Below are positions 8,132-15,778 of a stretch of DNA of 23,132 nucleotides, piece by piece. Origin of the DNA: Bacteroidetes bacterium QH_10_64_37 (GTDB lineage: Bacteria; Bacteroidota; Rhodothermia; Rhodothermales; Salinibacteraceae). The stretch lies in the NCBI GenBank assembly GCA_003023105.1, contig PXSZ01000027.1, forward strand, positions 13,159-36,290. The letters run 5' to 3'. Each line of letters begins with the position of its first letter. Position 1 is the first letter of the stretch. The translations under genes were made by a program, and so were the position numbers. A model generated the notes under the pieces. The model was not told where the DNA came from. It saw only the letters and a list, made by a program, of their open reading frames with translations, and did no database searches.

Positions 8132-8517
8132 GGGGAGGGAGGAAATTGGTGAAAGGAGCGGCGGGGTGCGGAAAGGCACCTCAGCAAGCTAAATAACTCA
8201 CGTTGCGACCTACGATCCGTCTACTGTCAGGTCGGCGGACAACGGACCGCAGACGACGGAACATAGCACTTTGCGGCGGTCCCGGGGCCCGGAGGTCATC
8301 CCGTGTGGCCGTCCGCGGTCATCGAGGCAAAATGGTTGTGACCTGCAACTTTGGGCAATTACAGCATCAACATACCTTCTGTCTCGAAGAATTGTTCGCG
8401 CTTGAATCGTGCGGGTTGCGCGTGCGGGCACACGGATGCGATGCGCTCGTACGCCCCACAGACGCCACGACGCACACGCCGTTCTGTAAATGGCGCCATC
8501 CTGCTCCCGCTCTCATC
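8132..8517. other. divergent intergenic region without a recognisable gene
   Basis: This spans the divergent promoters of the ppiD-like and mtfA-like genes. The plus-strand frame is open through the second half, but the translation there is Arg/His/Thr rich and shows no family resemblance, so I do not call a gene. The region holds a second copy of the GGCGGAC...CCGC inverted repeat (8231-8320). Confidence 0.55.
8231..8320. repeat. second inverted repeat pair of the GGCGGACCGC type
   Basis: The left arm (8231-8258) begins GTCGGCGGAC, continues AACGGACCGCAGACGACG, and closely resembles the arm at 2747-2766. About 50 bp later GGCCGTCCGCGGTC (8307-8320) is an inverted partial match (GACCGCGGAC). 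The same words therefore recur in two intergenic regions about 5.5 kb apart, in both orientations each time. Confidence 0.45.
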
Positions 8518-9444
8518 ATGCGCATTGCTCGGCGCTCCTCACTAATTACCACGGGGCTTCTTGCCCTCATCCTCGGGGGCGGCGTGGGCATTGTGGGCTA
8601 CGAGGCGACCCCGATCGGCCCGGTGCTGGGTCTCGTGCCGGTGCTCATCGTTCTGCTCGTGGGACTCCGGCGTCCGTGGCGCCGCTGGCGGGTGGCGCAA
8701 GAGGAACTGTCGGCAGAGCAACGCCGATGGCTCCGGGCGCACGTGCCCCTCTACCCACGGCTGGACCCCGACGGACGGGCCCGCTTTGAGCGCGACGTGC
8801 AGTTCGTGCTCGACGAGTATTCGTTTGAGGGGGTTCGGGACGTTACGGTCACAGACGCGTTGCGCCTTAGCGTCACGGCGGGGATCGCGGTGCTCCTGCA
8901 CGGGCGGCCCTCCTGGGAGCTGCCCGGGAGCCGGTCGGTCCTGTTTTACCCGGAGCGCTTCGATGAGACGTACCACGAGAACATCACCGCCAGCTACGAC
9001 GGCATGGCTCACCGGCAGGGGCCCATGATCTTCACGGTGTCGGCCGTGCAGCAGAGCTGGAGGGCCCCCGGAGACGGAAACAACGTGATCCTCCACGAGC
9101 TGGCGCATCAGTTTGATTTCGACAACGAGGGAGCCGACGGTGTGCCCTCCCTCGTCGATCCTGCCTCGGCGCCCGACTGGCAATCCCTCGTGCGGGACGA
9201 GATGCGCCGAGTCCGGCAGGGCCGCTCGCTGCTCCGACCGTACGCGGCGGAAGCGCCCTCCGAGTTTTTTGCCGTTGCCGTCGAGCACTTCTTTGAGCAG
9301 CCCGAGCCCATGGCACGTCACCACGGCGAGCTCTTCCGCGCCCTCGTCTCGTTTTTTCGACTGGACCCCCGCACCGGAGCGATGCTCGAAGGCTCTGCGG
9401 AATCGCTCGACGAAGTAGGGACGGAGGATGCCTCTGCTACGTAA
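8518..9444 (+). CDS. MtfA-like zinc-dependent peptidase
   Basis: A gluzincin-type metallopeptidase of the MtfA family. In E. coli, MtfA is an aminopeptidase that also binds the Mlc repressor. The zinc motif is HELAHQFD (His193, Glu194, His197), with Glu249 in PSEFFAVAVEHFFEQP as the likely third ligand, matching the family. At 308 residues it is longer than cytosolic MtfA because the N-terminus carries two hydrophobic segments (about 9-29 and 33-50), so this version is probably membrane anchored. The ATG at 8518 is chosen because it sits just before the hydrophobic segments; the open frame upstream has no family character. The 3' end overlaps the convergent PLP-enzyme gene by 8 bp. The physiological target is unknown. 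Confidence 0.88.
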   Translation: MRIARRSSLITTGLLALILGGGVGIVGYEATPIGPVLGLVPVLIVLLVGLRRPWRRWRVAQEELSAEQRRWLRAHVPLYPRLDPDGRARFERDVQFVLDEYSFEGVRDVTVTDALRLSVTAGIAVLLHGRPSWELPGSRSVLFYPERFDETYHENITASYDGMAHRQGPMIFTVSAVQQSWRAPGDGNNVILHELAHQFDFDNEGADGVPSLVDPASAPDWQSLVRDEMRRVRQGRSLLRPYAAEAPSEFFAVAVEHFFEQPEPMARHHGELFRALVSFFRLDPRTGAMLEGSAESLDEVGTEDASAT

Positions 9445-10678
9445 CCGGGCCGGCGGCGTCGACTGGAAGGGTGCGGTAGCCGCCTGAAGAGAGCGCCTTC
9501 TCGATCAGATCGAACGCCCGGTCGACGTCGTTGGCGGTGTTCCAGACGAATGGGGCCATGCGCACGACCTCATTCCGGCGGCTGTCCGTGTAGATGTCGC
9601 ATCGCTTGAGATATTCGACAAGGCATTCGGCCCCCGGCACCTCCAGGAGGACCAGGGCGCTTCGTTCCTCGGGGGCGCGGGGGGAACGGAGGGGCACGTC
9701 GAGCGTGTCTGCGTGATCGATGGCCCGGTCGGTCAGGCGGAGCGAGTGGTCGCGGACGGCCTCGAGCCCAAGGTCGAGCAGAATGCGAACGCCTTCCACG
9801 GCGTGGTAGAGGGGCGCCACGGCGGTCGTCCCGCCCAGGAACCGGCGGCGCACGTCGGGGTGGGGCTCCGGGTCGGGCCGAAACTCGAACGGCGCCGCGT
9901 CGCCGAACCAGCCGGTGAGTCGAGGGGTAAGCTCCAGGCCCTCTCGCAGGTAGAGAAACGCGTTGCCCGAGGCGCCGGAGGCTTCTTTCAGGAGCCCTCC
10001 GACGTAGAGGTCACAGCCGAGATCGGTCACGTCGATGGACTGCGTGGCGGCCGCGTGGTACCCGTCCAGCAGAAAGAGCCCGTCGTGGGTGTGCACGCGC
10101 TCGGCGACCTCCTCCACGAACGGCGTTGGCAATTGAGCCCCGGTGGTGAACCCGACGTGGCTGAGGGCCACGAGGGCGGTATCGGGACCGATGGCGTCGA
10201 GGAGGGCCGCCTGATCGACGCGATGGGTCTCCGTCGGGGCCACGACGTGCGGCGCGAGGTCGCAGAGGTGACTCCACTGCTTCACGCTGTGGAGGACGGA
10301 GGGAAAGGCCGTTTCCGAGACGAGCACCTCGGACCCGCGGGCGGCGACTTCCGGGCTTGAGAGGAGACACTGGACGGTCCAGTGCACACTCGGTTGTAGC
10401 ACGCAGGTCCCCTCCGACGCCCCCAGCAACGGCACGATAAAGTGATCGCCGAGGTAGGTCGGGAGGGTCCACCACCCCACGGAATCGCCGCTTTCGGGGC
10501 ACCAGTGGTTGGGGACCTCGTTCCAGGCATCCACGCCGAGCCGGCGCCAGTCTTCGGCAAAGTGCTCCATCATGGTCGGCACTCGCTCGGGCTGGAGGCC
10601 GTGGGTGAAGGCCCGGAGCTCCACCGCGTCCGGAGGATCCGGAAACCGATAGGCCGATGGGCAGGGGGGAGCAGGCAT
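9437..10678 (-). CDS. kynureninase-like PLP-dependent enzyme (aminotransferase class V fold)
   Basis: A fold-type I PLP enzyme closest in pattern to kynureninase, which cleaves kynurenine to anthranilate and alanine. Visible features are the N-terminal HGLQPERV (cf. NSLGLQP), LLGASEGT, the cofactor-binding Asp and His in FLLDGYHAA (Asp205, His208), the Schiff-base Lys231 in YVGGLLKEASGASGNAFLYL, and GWFGD (cf. GWWGH). The Tyr-Lys-Tyr around the lysine in true kynureninases is here Leu-Leu-Lys-Glu, so the substrate may differ. The ATG at 10678 gives 413 residues, normal for the family; the frame stays open upstream but loses family character. No kynurenine-pathway gene lies nearby, so the reaction is unproven. 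The gene is followed convergently by the mtfA-like gene. Confidence 0.82.
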   Translation of the reverse strand: MPAPPCPSAYRFPDPPDAVELRAFTHGLQPERVPTMMEHFAEDWRRLGVDAWNEVPNHWCPESGDSVGWWTLPTYLGDHFIVPLLGASEGTCVLQPSVHWTVQCLLSSPEVAARGSEVLVSETAFPSVLHSVKQWSHLCDLAPHVVAPTETHRVDQAALLDAIGPDTALVALSHVGFTTGAQLPTPFVEEVAERVHTHDGLFLLDGYHAAATQSIDVTDLGCDLYVGGLLKEASGASGNAFLYLREGLELTPRLTGWFGDAAPFEFRPDPEPHPDVRRRFLGGTTAVAPLYHAVEGVRILLDLGLEAVRDHSLRLTDRAIDHADTLDVPLRSPRAPEERSALVLLEVPGAECLVEYLKRCDIYTDSRRNEVVRMAPFVWNTANDVDRAFDLIEKALSSGGYRTLPVDAAGPVT

Positions 10679-10792
10679 AGAGGGTCGCGGGAGAGACGCT
10701 GGAGGCGCGTCGGGGCGAGCCAAGTGTTGAAAGCGAAAGGTCGGCCGGGAACCGCGAGTGAGAACCGACAAGGGAGGAACGGGTCCAAACGC

Positions 10793-10828
10793 AAAAAGCC
10801 CCTTCCGCACGAGGGCGAGAGGAGCTTT
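10793..10828 (-). terminator. intrinsic terminator of the rplU-rpmA operon
   Basis: Read on the minus strand, a stem AAAGCTCCT / AGGGGCTTT (9 bp with one G-T pair; arms 10820-10828 and 10795-10803) extends by a few more pairs beyond one mismatch. It closes a short loop and ends in a run of T (10793-10797). It lies 26 bp after the rpmA stop codon, the expected place for a rho-independent terminator. Confidence 0.75.
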
Positions 10829-10854
10829 GTTGCGAAGCAGAATGGGAGGGAGGG

Positions 10855-11115
10855 TCAAGCCTCCTCGGGCACCACGTGGACGTACTTCCGGTCGCCGCCG
10901 CTCCGCGAAAACTTGACGACGCCGTGCTCCTTCGCGAAGAGCGTGTCGTCGCTGCCACGACCCACGTTGTGGCCGGGGTGGAACTTGGTCCCACGCTGGC
11001 GAACGATGATACTCCCGGAGTGCACGTGCTCGCCGCCGTAGGCCTTCACGCCGAGATAACTGGGATTGGAGTCGCGGGTATTTTCGGTCGACCCCATGGC
11101 TTTTTTGTGAGCCAT
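10855..11115 (-). CDS. rpmA: 50S ribosomal protein L27
   Basis: A component of the large ribosomal subunit whose N-terminal tail reaches the peptidyl-transferase centre. The 86-residue length is normal. The start [24 protein letters not shown] matches the family, with the common GGGSTRNGRDS signature altered to [11 protein letters not shown], and the [28 protein letters not shown] core is unmistakable. There is no N-terminal pro-extension of the Firmicutes type. It is the second gene of an rplU-rpmA operon, 243 bp after rplU, and is followed by an intrinsic terminator. The C-terminus is acidic (VVPEEA). Confidence 0.98.
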   Translation of the reverse strand: MAHKKAMGSTENTRDSNPSYLGVKAYGGEHVHSGSIIVRQRGTKFHPGHNVGRGSDDTLFAKEHGVVKFSRSGGDRKYVHVVPEEA

Positions 11116-11258
11116 AACAACCTCGCAAGTTTGATTCGCAAATCAGTGCAGCTAGTGCTTCTGCTCACCTACTCTGCTACATTCTTGAAGCTCCTCCGTT
11201 AGCGGGATTGCTTTCCACCGTCGCTCCAAACTTGATTTACTCCGTCAGTCGCTTCGCT

Positions 11259-11282
11259 CGTATGGAGCCTATAATCCATACG
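11259..11282. other. perfect 8-bp hairpin in the rplU-rpmA spacer
   Basis: CGTATGGA (11259-11266) and TCCATACG (11275-11282) are perfect reverse complements around an 8-bp AT-rich loop, and two further pairs (one G-T) extend the stem outwards. It lies inside the operon between rplU and rpmA without a following T-run, so attenuation, RNA processing or chance are all possible. Confidence 0.4.
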
Positions 11283-11358
11283 GGCGGATAAGCTCTAGAT
11301 TGGGTCTGGAGCAACGTTTTCATCAAAGCAGGTGTGCAGGCCTACTAAAGGCGTGTGA

Positions 11359-11862
11359 TTACGCCTCGTCAGATTCGCCCGGCGTCTCCTCAGTCTCTTC
11401 CGACACGGGCGGTTCTTCGGTCTCCTCCTCCGACTCGGAGGTCTCTTCGTCCTCGTCGGCGGGCGCCTCCCCTTCATCCGTGGCCGACTCGTCAGCCGCG
11501 TCCTCCGCCTCGGTCCCCTCCTCTTCGGAGGACTCGGACGCGCCGTTCACATTCAGCGATTCGATCTGAATCTGAGTGTATTGCTGACGATGCCCGCGTT
11601 TTACGCGGTACCGCTTGCGCCGTTTCTTCTTAAACACGATCACCTTGTCCCCCTTTACGTGCTCCGTTACGCGGGCCGTCACCGAGGCATCCGCCACCGT
11701 CGGCGTGCCGAGCGTGGCGTCGCCCTCTTCGTCGGAGACGAGCAGAACGCGATCCAGGGTCAGTTCCTGGTCGGTCTCGGCCTCCGAATGGTAGGGGACG
11801 TACAGGGTGTCGTCCTCGCGGACCTTGAATTGCTTGTCTTTGACGTCAACAATTGCGTACAT
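11359..11862 (-). CDS. rplU: 50S ribosomal protein L21 with a long acidic C-terminal tail
   Basis: A 23S rRNA-binding protein of the large subunit. The conserved domain occupies residues 1-105 (MYAIVDVKDKQFKVREDD..., then VFKKKRRKRYRVKRGHRQQYTQIQI near 77-100), the usual full length of about 103. Beyond it is an extension of about 60 residues (107-167) made almost wholly of Glu, Asp, Ser, Thr, Ala and Pro, with no hydrophobic residues beyond a few Val. Such a tail is absent from standard L21. It is probably disordered and strongly negative, in keeping with a salt-in halophile. First gene of the rplU-rpmA operon. Confidence 0.96.
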   Translation of the reverse strand: MYAIVDVKDKQFKVREDDTLYVPYHSEAETDQELTLDRVLLVSDEEGDATLGTPTVADASVTARVTEHVKGDKVIVFKKKRRKRYRVKRGHRQQYTQIQIESLNVNGASESSEEEGTEAEDAADESATDEGEAPADEDEETSESEEETEEPPVSEETEETPGESDEA

Positions 11863-11996
11863 AAGGCGTCTCTGCTTTGGAGCACCGGATTGGCTACCGA
11901 CGCGAGAGTGACCATTTTTGATCTTGTGCCGACGCTAAGCCACGCAACGACCGCTCATCCGTTCCCGCTCAGTAGGCTCTCCGCCTTCCGTTTCGC

Positions 11997-12659
11997 ATGA
12001 AAATCTCCCTCCCCCAACGCCCCGCGCCCGTTCCCGTCGGCAAGCTTCTCTGCATTGGTCGGAATTACGCCGACCACGCCGCAGAAATGAACCGCGAGGC
12101 GCCCGATGAACCGATGGTGTTTCTAAAGCCGACCTCTGCACTCATCCGGACGGGCGGGACTGTTGAACTGCCCCCGCAATCTCAAGAGGTTCACCACGAG
12201 GTGGAGCTGGTGGCGGTCATCGGAAAAGAGGGAAAGAATATTTCGCGGGACGAGGTTCTTGACCACGTGGCGGCCTACGCGGTGGGTCTCGACATGACGG
12301 CGCGCGACCTTCAGGCAACGGCGAAGGAGCAGCGACATCCCTGGTCCGTGGCCAAGGGCTTTGACACGTTCGCCCCCCTCGGTCCCCTCACGTCCGCCGC
12401 GGCGGTTGAGGATCCGCAGGATCTTAGGATCCGACTGTCGGTGAACGGGGAGGTGCGGCAGAACGCGAGTACCCGCCGTCTCCTCTTTCCGGTAGGCGAG
12501 CTCGTCCAGTACTGCTCCCAGATCTTTACGTTGTCGCCCGGGGACCTGCTCTACACGGGCACTCCGTCCGGGGTGGGGCCGGTGGCGGACGGGGATAAGC
12601 TGGAGGCCACGGCGACGGGACTGAAGCCGCTGCGTGTTTCCGTCCAGCGTGCGGAGTAA
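11997..12659 (+). CDS. fumarylacetoacetate hydrolase family protein (FAHD1/YcgM-like)
   Basis: Likely hydrolyses or decarboxylates a small 2-oxo acid such as an acylpyruvate or oxaloacetate, using a divalent metal. Metal ligands Glu68 and Glu70 (HHEVELVAVIGK) and Asp99 (GLDMTARD) are in place. The N-terminal KLLCIGRNYADHAAEM and C-terminal LLYTGTPSGVGPV motifs are diagnostic. At 220 residues it has the single-domain FAHD1/YcgM length, lacking the N-terminal domain of true fumarylacetoacetase. The start at 11997 is the only good ATG before the conserved region. It diverges from rplU with 134 bp between the starts. A perfect 12-bp palindrome (GCGGGGCCCCGC, 12663-12674) lies just after the stop. 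Substrate not determinable from sequence. Confidence 0.9.
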   Translation: MKISLPQRPAPVPVGKLLCIGRNYADHAAEMNREAPDEPMVFLKPTSALIRTGGTVELPPQSQEVHHEVELVAVIGKEGKNISRDEVLDHVAAYAVGLDMTARDLQATAKEQRHPWSVAKGFDTFAPLGPLTSAAAVEDPQDLRIRLSVNGEVRQNASTRRLLFPVGELVQYCSQIFTLSPGDLLYTGTPSGVGPVADGDKLEATATGLKPLRVSVQRAE

Positions 12660-12917
12660 GCGGCGGGGCCCCGCAGTCGGCCGTCTGCCGTCTCTCCGCA
12701 GTTGAATCAAGTTGTGATCGTCTTCTTCGAATTACCCGAAGCAATGTCGTTTTCTACCCTTAACCGAAACTTTAACCAAGCACCGAACCTGAAGCGGGTG
12801 CAAATGTACGATTAATCCGCTTCAACGGGGCAATAGTGCTTCGCAACAGGGGTCTCCTGCAGCGAAGACTGCCCCGCAGTCTCTCATCTCTCCTCTCCAA
12901 ACAAAGCAGGTGCAGAT

Positions 12918-14003
12918 ATGGCACACTCCAGCTCAAAAGCTAACGAACCCACGCTCGTAACGGCCACCTTTAAAGATCCCGATCACGCCAAGCGCGCATA
13001 CAAATCCATCATCGACCGCAAGGGGTACTCCGATGACGACGTGAACGTCTTGATGTCCGACGAGACACGGGATCGGCACTTTGCCTCGGAAGGCCACGTC
13101 GAGGTCGAAGAAGGGAGCAAGGCCGGCAAGGGGGCCGGCATGGGGGCCGCAACGGGCGGTACGCTCGGCGGGCTGGCCGGCGCTCTTCTCGCTGCCGGCG
13201 GCGCCGTAACGCTTCCCGGCATCGGACTGGTGATTGCAGGACCTCTCGCCGCGGCACTGGCCGGCGCAGGAGGCGGGGGCGCGGCCGGCACGCTGGTCGG
13301 CGCCCTGGTCGGGGCGGGCATTCCGGAGAAACGCGCCAAGAAGTACGAGTCTGACATCAAAGAAGGCGGCATCGTCCTGGGCGTACGTCCCCAAAACGCT
13401 GAAGACGAGCGCCACTTCCGGGACGAATGGAAGCGCCACCAGGGCGAGCGCATTCACGCCGGCGACGGCACGACCTCCGGAACCGGACCCATGGAGGGCT
13501 ACACGAGCCGATACGCCGACTACAAGGATGACTTCCGCCGTCACCACAGCGAGACGTACGGTTCGGATACCGACTATACCGCCTATGAGCCGGCCTATCG
13601 CTTCGGGTATGAGGTGGCGGGGGAGGATCGCTACCGGAACCGCTCATACGACGAGATAGAAGGCGAGCTGCGCGGGCGCTACGAAGAACGCCACCCCGAC
13701 AGCACGTGGAACAGGGTAAAGCGAGCTGTAGAGCACGCCTTCCGTCGTGAGCGCACCCGGCGGGGCCACTACCGCCACTTCAGAGAGACGTTCGATACGG
13801 ATGACGACTATAGCACGTACGATCCGGCCTACCGCTTTGGCTACACGAGCGCTCGCGACGAGCGGTACCGCGACCGCGATTTTGCAGACGTTGAAGACGA
13901 GTTGCGCGGTCGCTACAAGGAGCGCCATCCTGATAGTTCCTGGGACAAGGTTAAGCGTGCTGTGAAGCACGCCTTCCAACGCAGGCGGCGCAGGAGCACT
14001 TGA
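12918..14003 (+). CDS. stress-type protein: YflT-like domain, glycine zipper and two YRFGY domains
   Basis: Residues 11-60 resemble the general-stress YflT/GSP17M fold (TLVTATFKDPDHAKRAYKSIIDRKGY...VNVLMSD). Residues 67-135 are a Gly/Ala-rich zipper with hydrophobic stretches, likely to insert into or associate with membrane; IPEKRAKKYESDIKEGGIVLGVR follows. The C-terminal half is two copies of a domain of about 65-70 residues (about 206-276 and 288-353). Each copy has YxxYxPAYRFGY, a run of Arg/Tyr/Asp, LRGRY(E/K)ERHPDS(T/S)W and VKRAV(E/K)HAF. The protein ends in a basic tail. A purine-rich AGCAGGTG precedes the ATG. The role is unknown; family knowledge suggests stress response, and the basic repeats could bind nucleic acid or acidic lipids, which is inference. 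It appears to be a single-gene unit with a 258-bp upstream region. Confidence 0.8.
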   Translation: MAHSSSKANEPTLVTATFKDPDHAKRAYKSIIDRKGYSDDDVNVLMSDETRDRHFASEGHVEVEEGSKAGKGAGMGAATGGTLGGLAGALLAAGGAVTLPGIGLVIAGPLAAALAGAGGGGAAGTLVGALVGAGIPEKRAKKYESDIKEGGIVLGVRPQNAEDERHFRDEWKRHQGERIHAGDGTTSGTGPMEGYTSRYADYKDDFRRHHSETYGSDTDYTAYEPAYRFGYEVAGEDRYRNRSYDEIEGELRGRYEERHPDSTWNRVKRAVEHAFRRERTRRGHYRHFRETFDTDDDYSTYDPAYRFGYTSARDERYRDRDFADVEDELRGRYKERHPDSSWDKVKRAVKHAFQRRRRRST

Positions 14004-14071
14004 GACGCTGTGTGGTGGATGGATCTGAAAGCCGACACGAGCGCAGCGAGGGCCGAAGGTCATACCCTACG

Positions 14072-14683
14072 ATGTCTCTTCCCCGCTACACGAATCTCGA
14101 TGCTGTTCTGAACCACGTCTGGGACGAAATTGAGGCCGCGGCCGAGGCCCCCGATCACGCGTACCGGCAGCTCACCTTCGGCACGGTTCACGACCGGGCG
14201 CCGGACCTCCGGACGGTGGTGCTGCGGCGGGCCGATGAGGACGATCGGCGGCTCCAGTTTCACACGGATCGCCGCGCGCGGAAGGTGGAGGCCCTCCGGA
14301 AGAACGACCGCATCGCGTGGCACGGATGGGATGCCGACGCCCACGAACAAATTCGCCTCTACGGCACGGCGTCCGTTCACTTCGACGACGACGTGGCGAT
14401 GGACCTGTGGGAAACGCAGTCGCCGGACACCCTTGCCGTGTACGCGCGTCCATCGGCCCCGGGAACGCCCCTCGACGAGCCCGACGATGGCCTCCGGCAG
14501 GCCGTCAAATCGGAGCCCATTACGGACGATGATGTGGCGGAGGGCCGGCAATACTTTGCCGCGATCCGGACGGTGATCGACCGGATCGAGTGGCTGCACC
14601 TGCACCCCGATGGTCACTACCGGGCGCGCTTCGAATACCAGTCGGACCGGGAGGCGTTCGAGAGCGGCTGGGTCGTTCCGTAG
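14072..14683 (+). CDS. pyridoxamine 5'-phosphate oxidase-like FMN-binding protein
   Basis: A flavin-binding split-barrel protein of the PNPOx-like (Alr4036-type) group. Visible features are FGTVHDRAPDLRTVVLRRADEDDRRLQFHTDRRARKVEAL (about 36-75), typical of the FMN-contacting strands, and a C-terminal IDRIEWLHLHPDGHYRARFEY motif. The ATG at 14072 gives 203 residues; a TTG at 14000 would overlap the previous stop and adds 24 residues without family character. Whether it oxidises pyridoxamine phosphate or another substrate cannot be said. The usual PdxH C-terminal RLHDR motif is replaced, so I do not call it pdxH. It lies 68 bp after the stress-type gene and converges on ltaE. Confidence 0.85.
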   Translation: MSLPRYTNLDAVLNHVWDEIEAAAEAPDHAYRQLTFGTVHDRAPDLRTVVLRRADEDDRRLQFHTDRRARKVEALRKNDRIAWHGWDADAHEQIRLYGTASVHFDDDVAMDLWETQSPDTLAVYARPSAPGTPLDEPDDGLRQAVKSEPITDDDVAEGRQYFAAIRTVIDRIEWLHLHPDGHYRARFEYQSDREAFESGWVVP

Positions 14684-14703
14684 GAATCCCGGAAATGGGG
14701 ACG

Positions 14704-15747
14704 CTACGAGGTTGGGGACACTGGTCGCTGGTCGGTGTAGGACTGGAGGGTGCGCAACGCGTCGTCAATGTCGCCCATCGACACGTCCCGGTGCGTCGTG
14801 GCGCGGATGGTGGAGGGGCCGAAGGGGGTGAGGACCACGCCGTCTTCTTTGAGCTCCTCGACAACATCCGCGGCGGTGCCGTCGGGAACCTCAAAGATCA
14901 CGATGTTCGTGTCTACGTCGGCAGGGTCGATGGAGAAAGACGGGCACTCCGCGAGACCTTCGGCGAGCCGCTGGGCCTTTTCGTGATCTCGGGCGAGGAG
15001 GGGGCGATTGTGCTTGATGGCGTAGAGCCCTGCCGCGGCCAGGATGCCGGCTTGTCGCATGCCGCCCCCGAACTGCTTGCGGGTGCGTCGGGCGTCGTCG
15101 ATCAAGGGAGAGGGTCCGGCGATGACGGAGCCCACCGGGGCGCCGAGCCCTTTGGACAGGGCCACCCACGCGAGGTCGGCGGGGGCGGCGAGGGTCTGCT
15201 CCTCCACGTCGAGCGCGGTGGCGGCATTCCAGAGGCGCGCACCGTCCAGGTGCAGGTGCAGGTCGTGAGCTCGGGCAACCTCCGCGAGGGTCTCGATCCG
15301 GTCCAGCGAGTAGACCACCCCGCCGGCCTTGTTCGCCGTATTTTCGACCGACACCGCGCGGGAGCGAGGGAGGACCTCGGCATCGGGACGAATCGCGGTT
15401 TCCACCTGCGAGGCCGAGAGGCGGCCGCAGTCGCCGTCGATCGGATGGAGCTGCACGCCCGAAAGGAGGCCCGCCGCGCCGGATTCGTAGTTGAAGACGT
15501 GGCTCCCACGTTCCACGATCACCTCGTCGCCCGGATCAGTGAGGACGTGAACGCAGATCTGATTGGCCATGGTGCCGGATGGCACAAACAGGGCGGCTTC
15601 TTTTCCCAGAAGGGCGGCCACGCGCTCCTGAAGCTGGTTTACGGTCGGGTCCTCTCCGTACACGTCGTCCCCCACCTCGGCCTCGTACATGGCCTGGCGC
15701 ATGCCCTGGGCGGGGCGGGTGACAGTGTCGCTTCGAAGGTCGATCAT
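14704..15747 (-). CDS. ltaE: low-specificity L-threonine aldolase
   Basis: A PLP enzyme that cleaves L-threonine and L-allo-threonine to glycine and acetaldehyde. The 347-residue protein opens with [19 protein letters not shown] and [15 protein letters not shown], which are diagnostic. It has [11 protein letters not shown], the cofactor-binding Asp in [11 protein letters not shown] (Asp168) and the Schiff-base Lys199 in [12 protein letters not shown]. The ATG at 15747 gives the family's N-terminus exactly. It follows mtgA by 31 bp on the same strand, so the two may share a transcript, although no functional link is evident. The stop lies 20 bp from that of the convergent PNPOx-like gene. Confidence 0.95.
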   Translation of the reverse strand: MIDLRSDTVTRPAQGMRQAMYEAEVGDDVYGEDPTVNQLQERVAALLGKEAALFVPSGTMANQICVHVLTDPGDEVIVERGSHVFNYESGAAGLLSGVQLHPIDGDCGRLSASQVETAIRPDAEVLPRSRAVSVENTANKAGGVVYSLDRIETLAEVARAHDLHLHLDGARLWNAATALDVEEQTLAAPADLAWVALSKGLGAPVGSVIAGPSPLIDDARRTRKQFGGGMRQAGILAAAGLYAIKHNRPLLARDHEKAQRLAEGLAECPSFSIDPADVDTNIVIFEVPDGTAADVVEELKEDGVVLTPFGPSTIRATTHRDVSMGDIDDALRTLQSYTDQRPVSPTS

Positions 15748-15778
15748 CAGGATGGGTGACGCTTAAAAAATTGGCACA

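Noticed and set aside
10679..11128. Upstream extension of the kynureninase-like frame across rpmA
   Set aside because: It overlaps rpmA in another frame and the operon terminator; family similarity begins at the ATG at 10678.
12660..12917. Possible small gene or promoter between the FAH gene and the stress-type gene
   Set aside because: No frame with coding character. A GCGGGGCCCCGC palindrome and a GAAGCGG/CCGCTTC pair (12791-12823) are present, but no consensus promoter could be defended.
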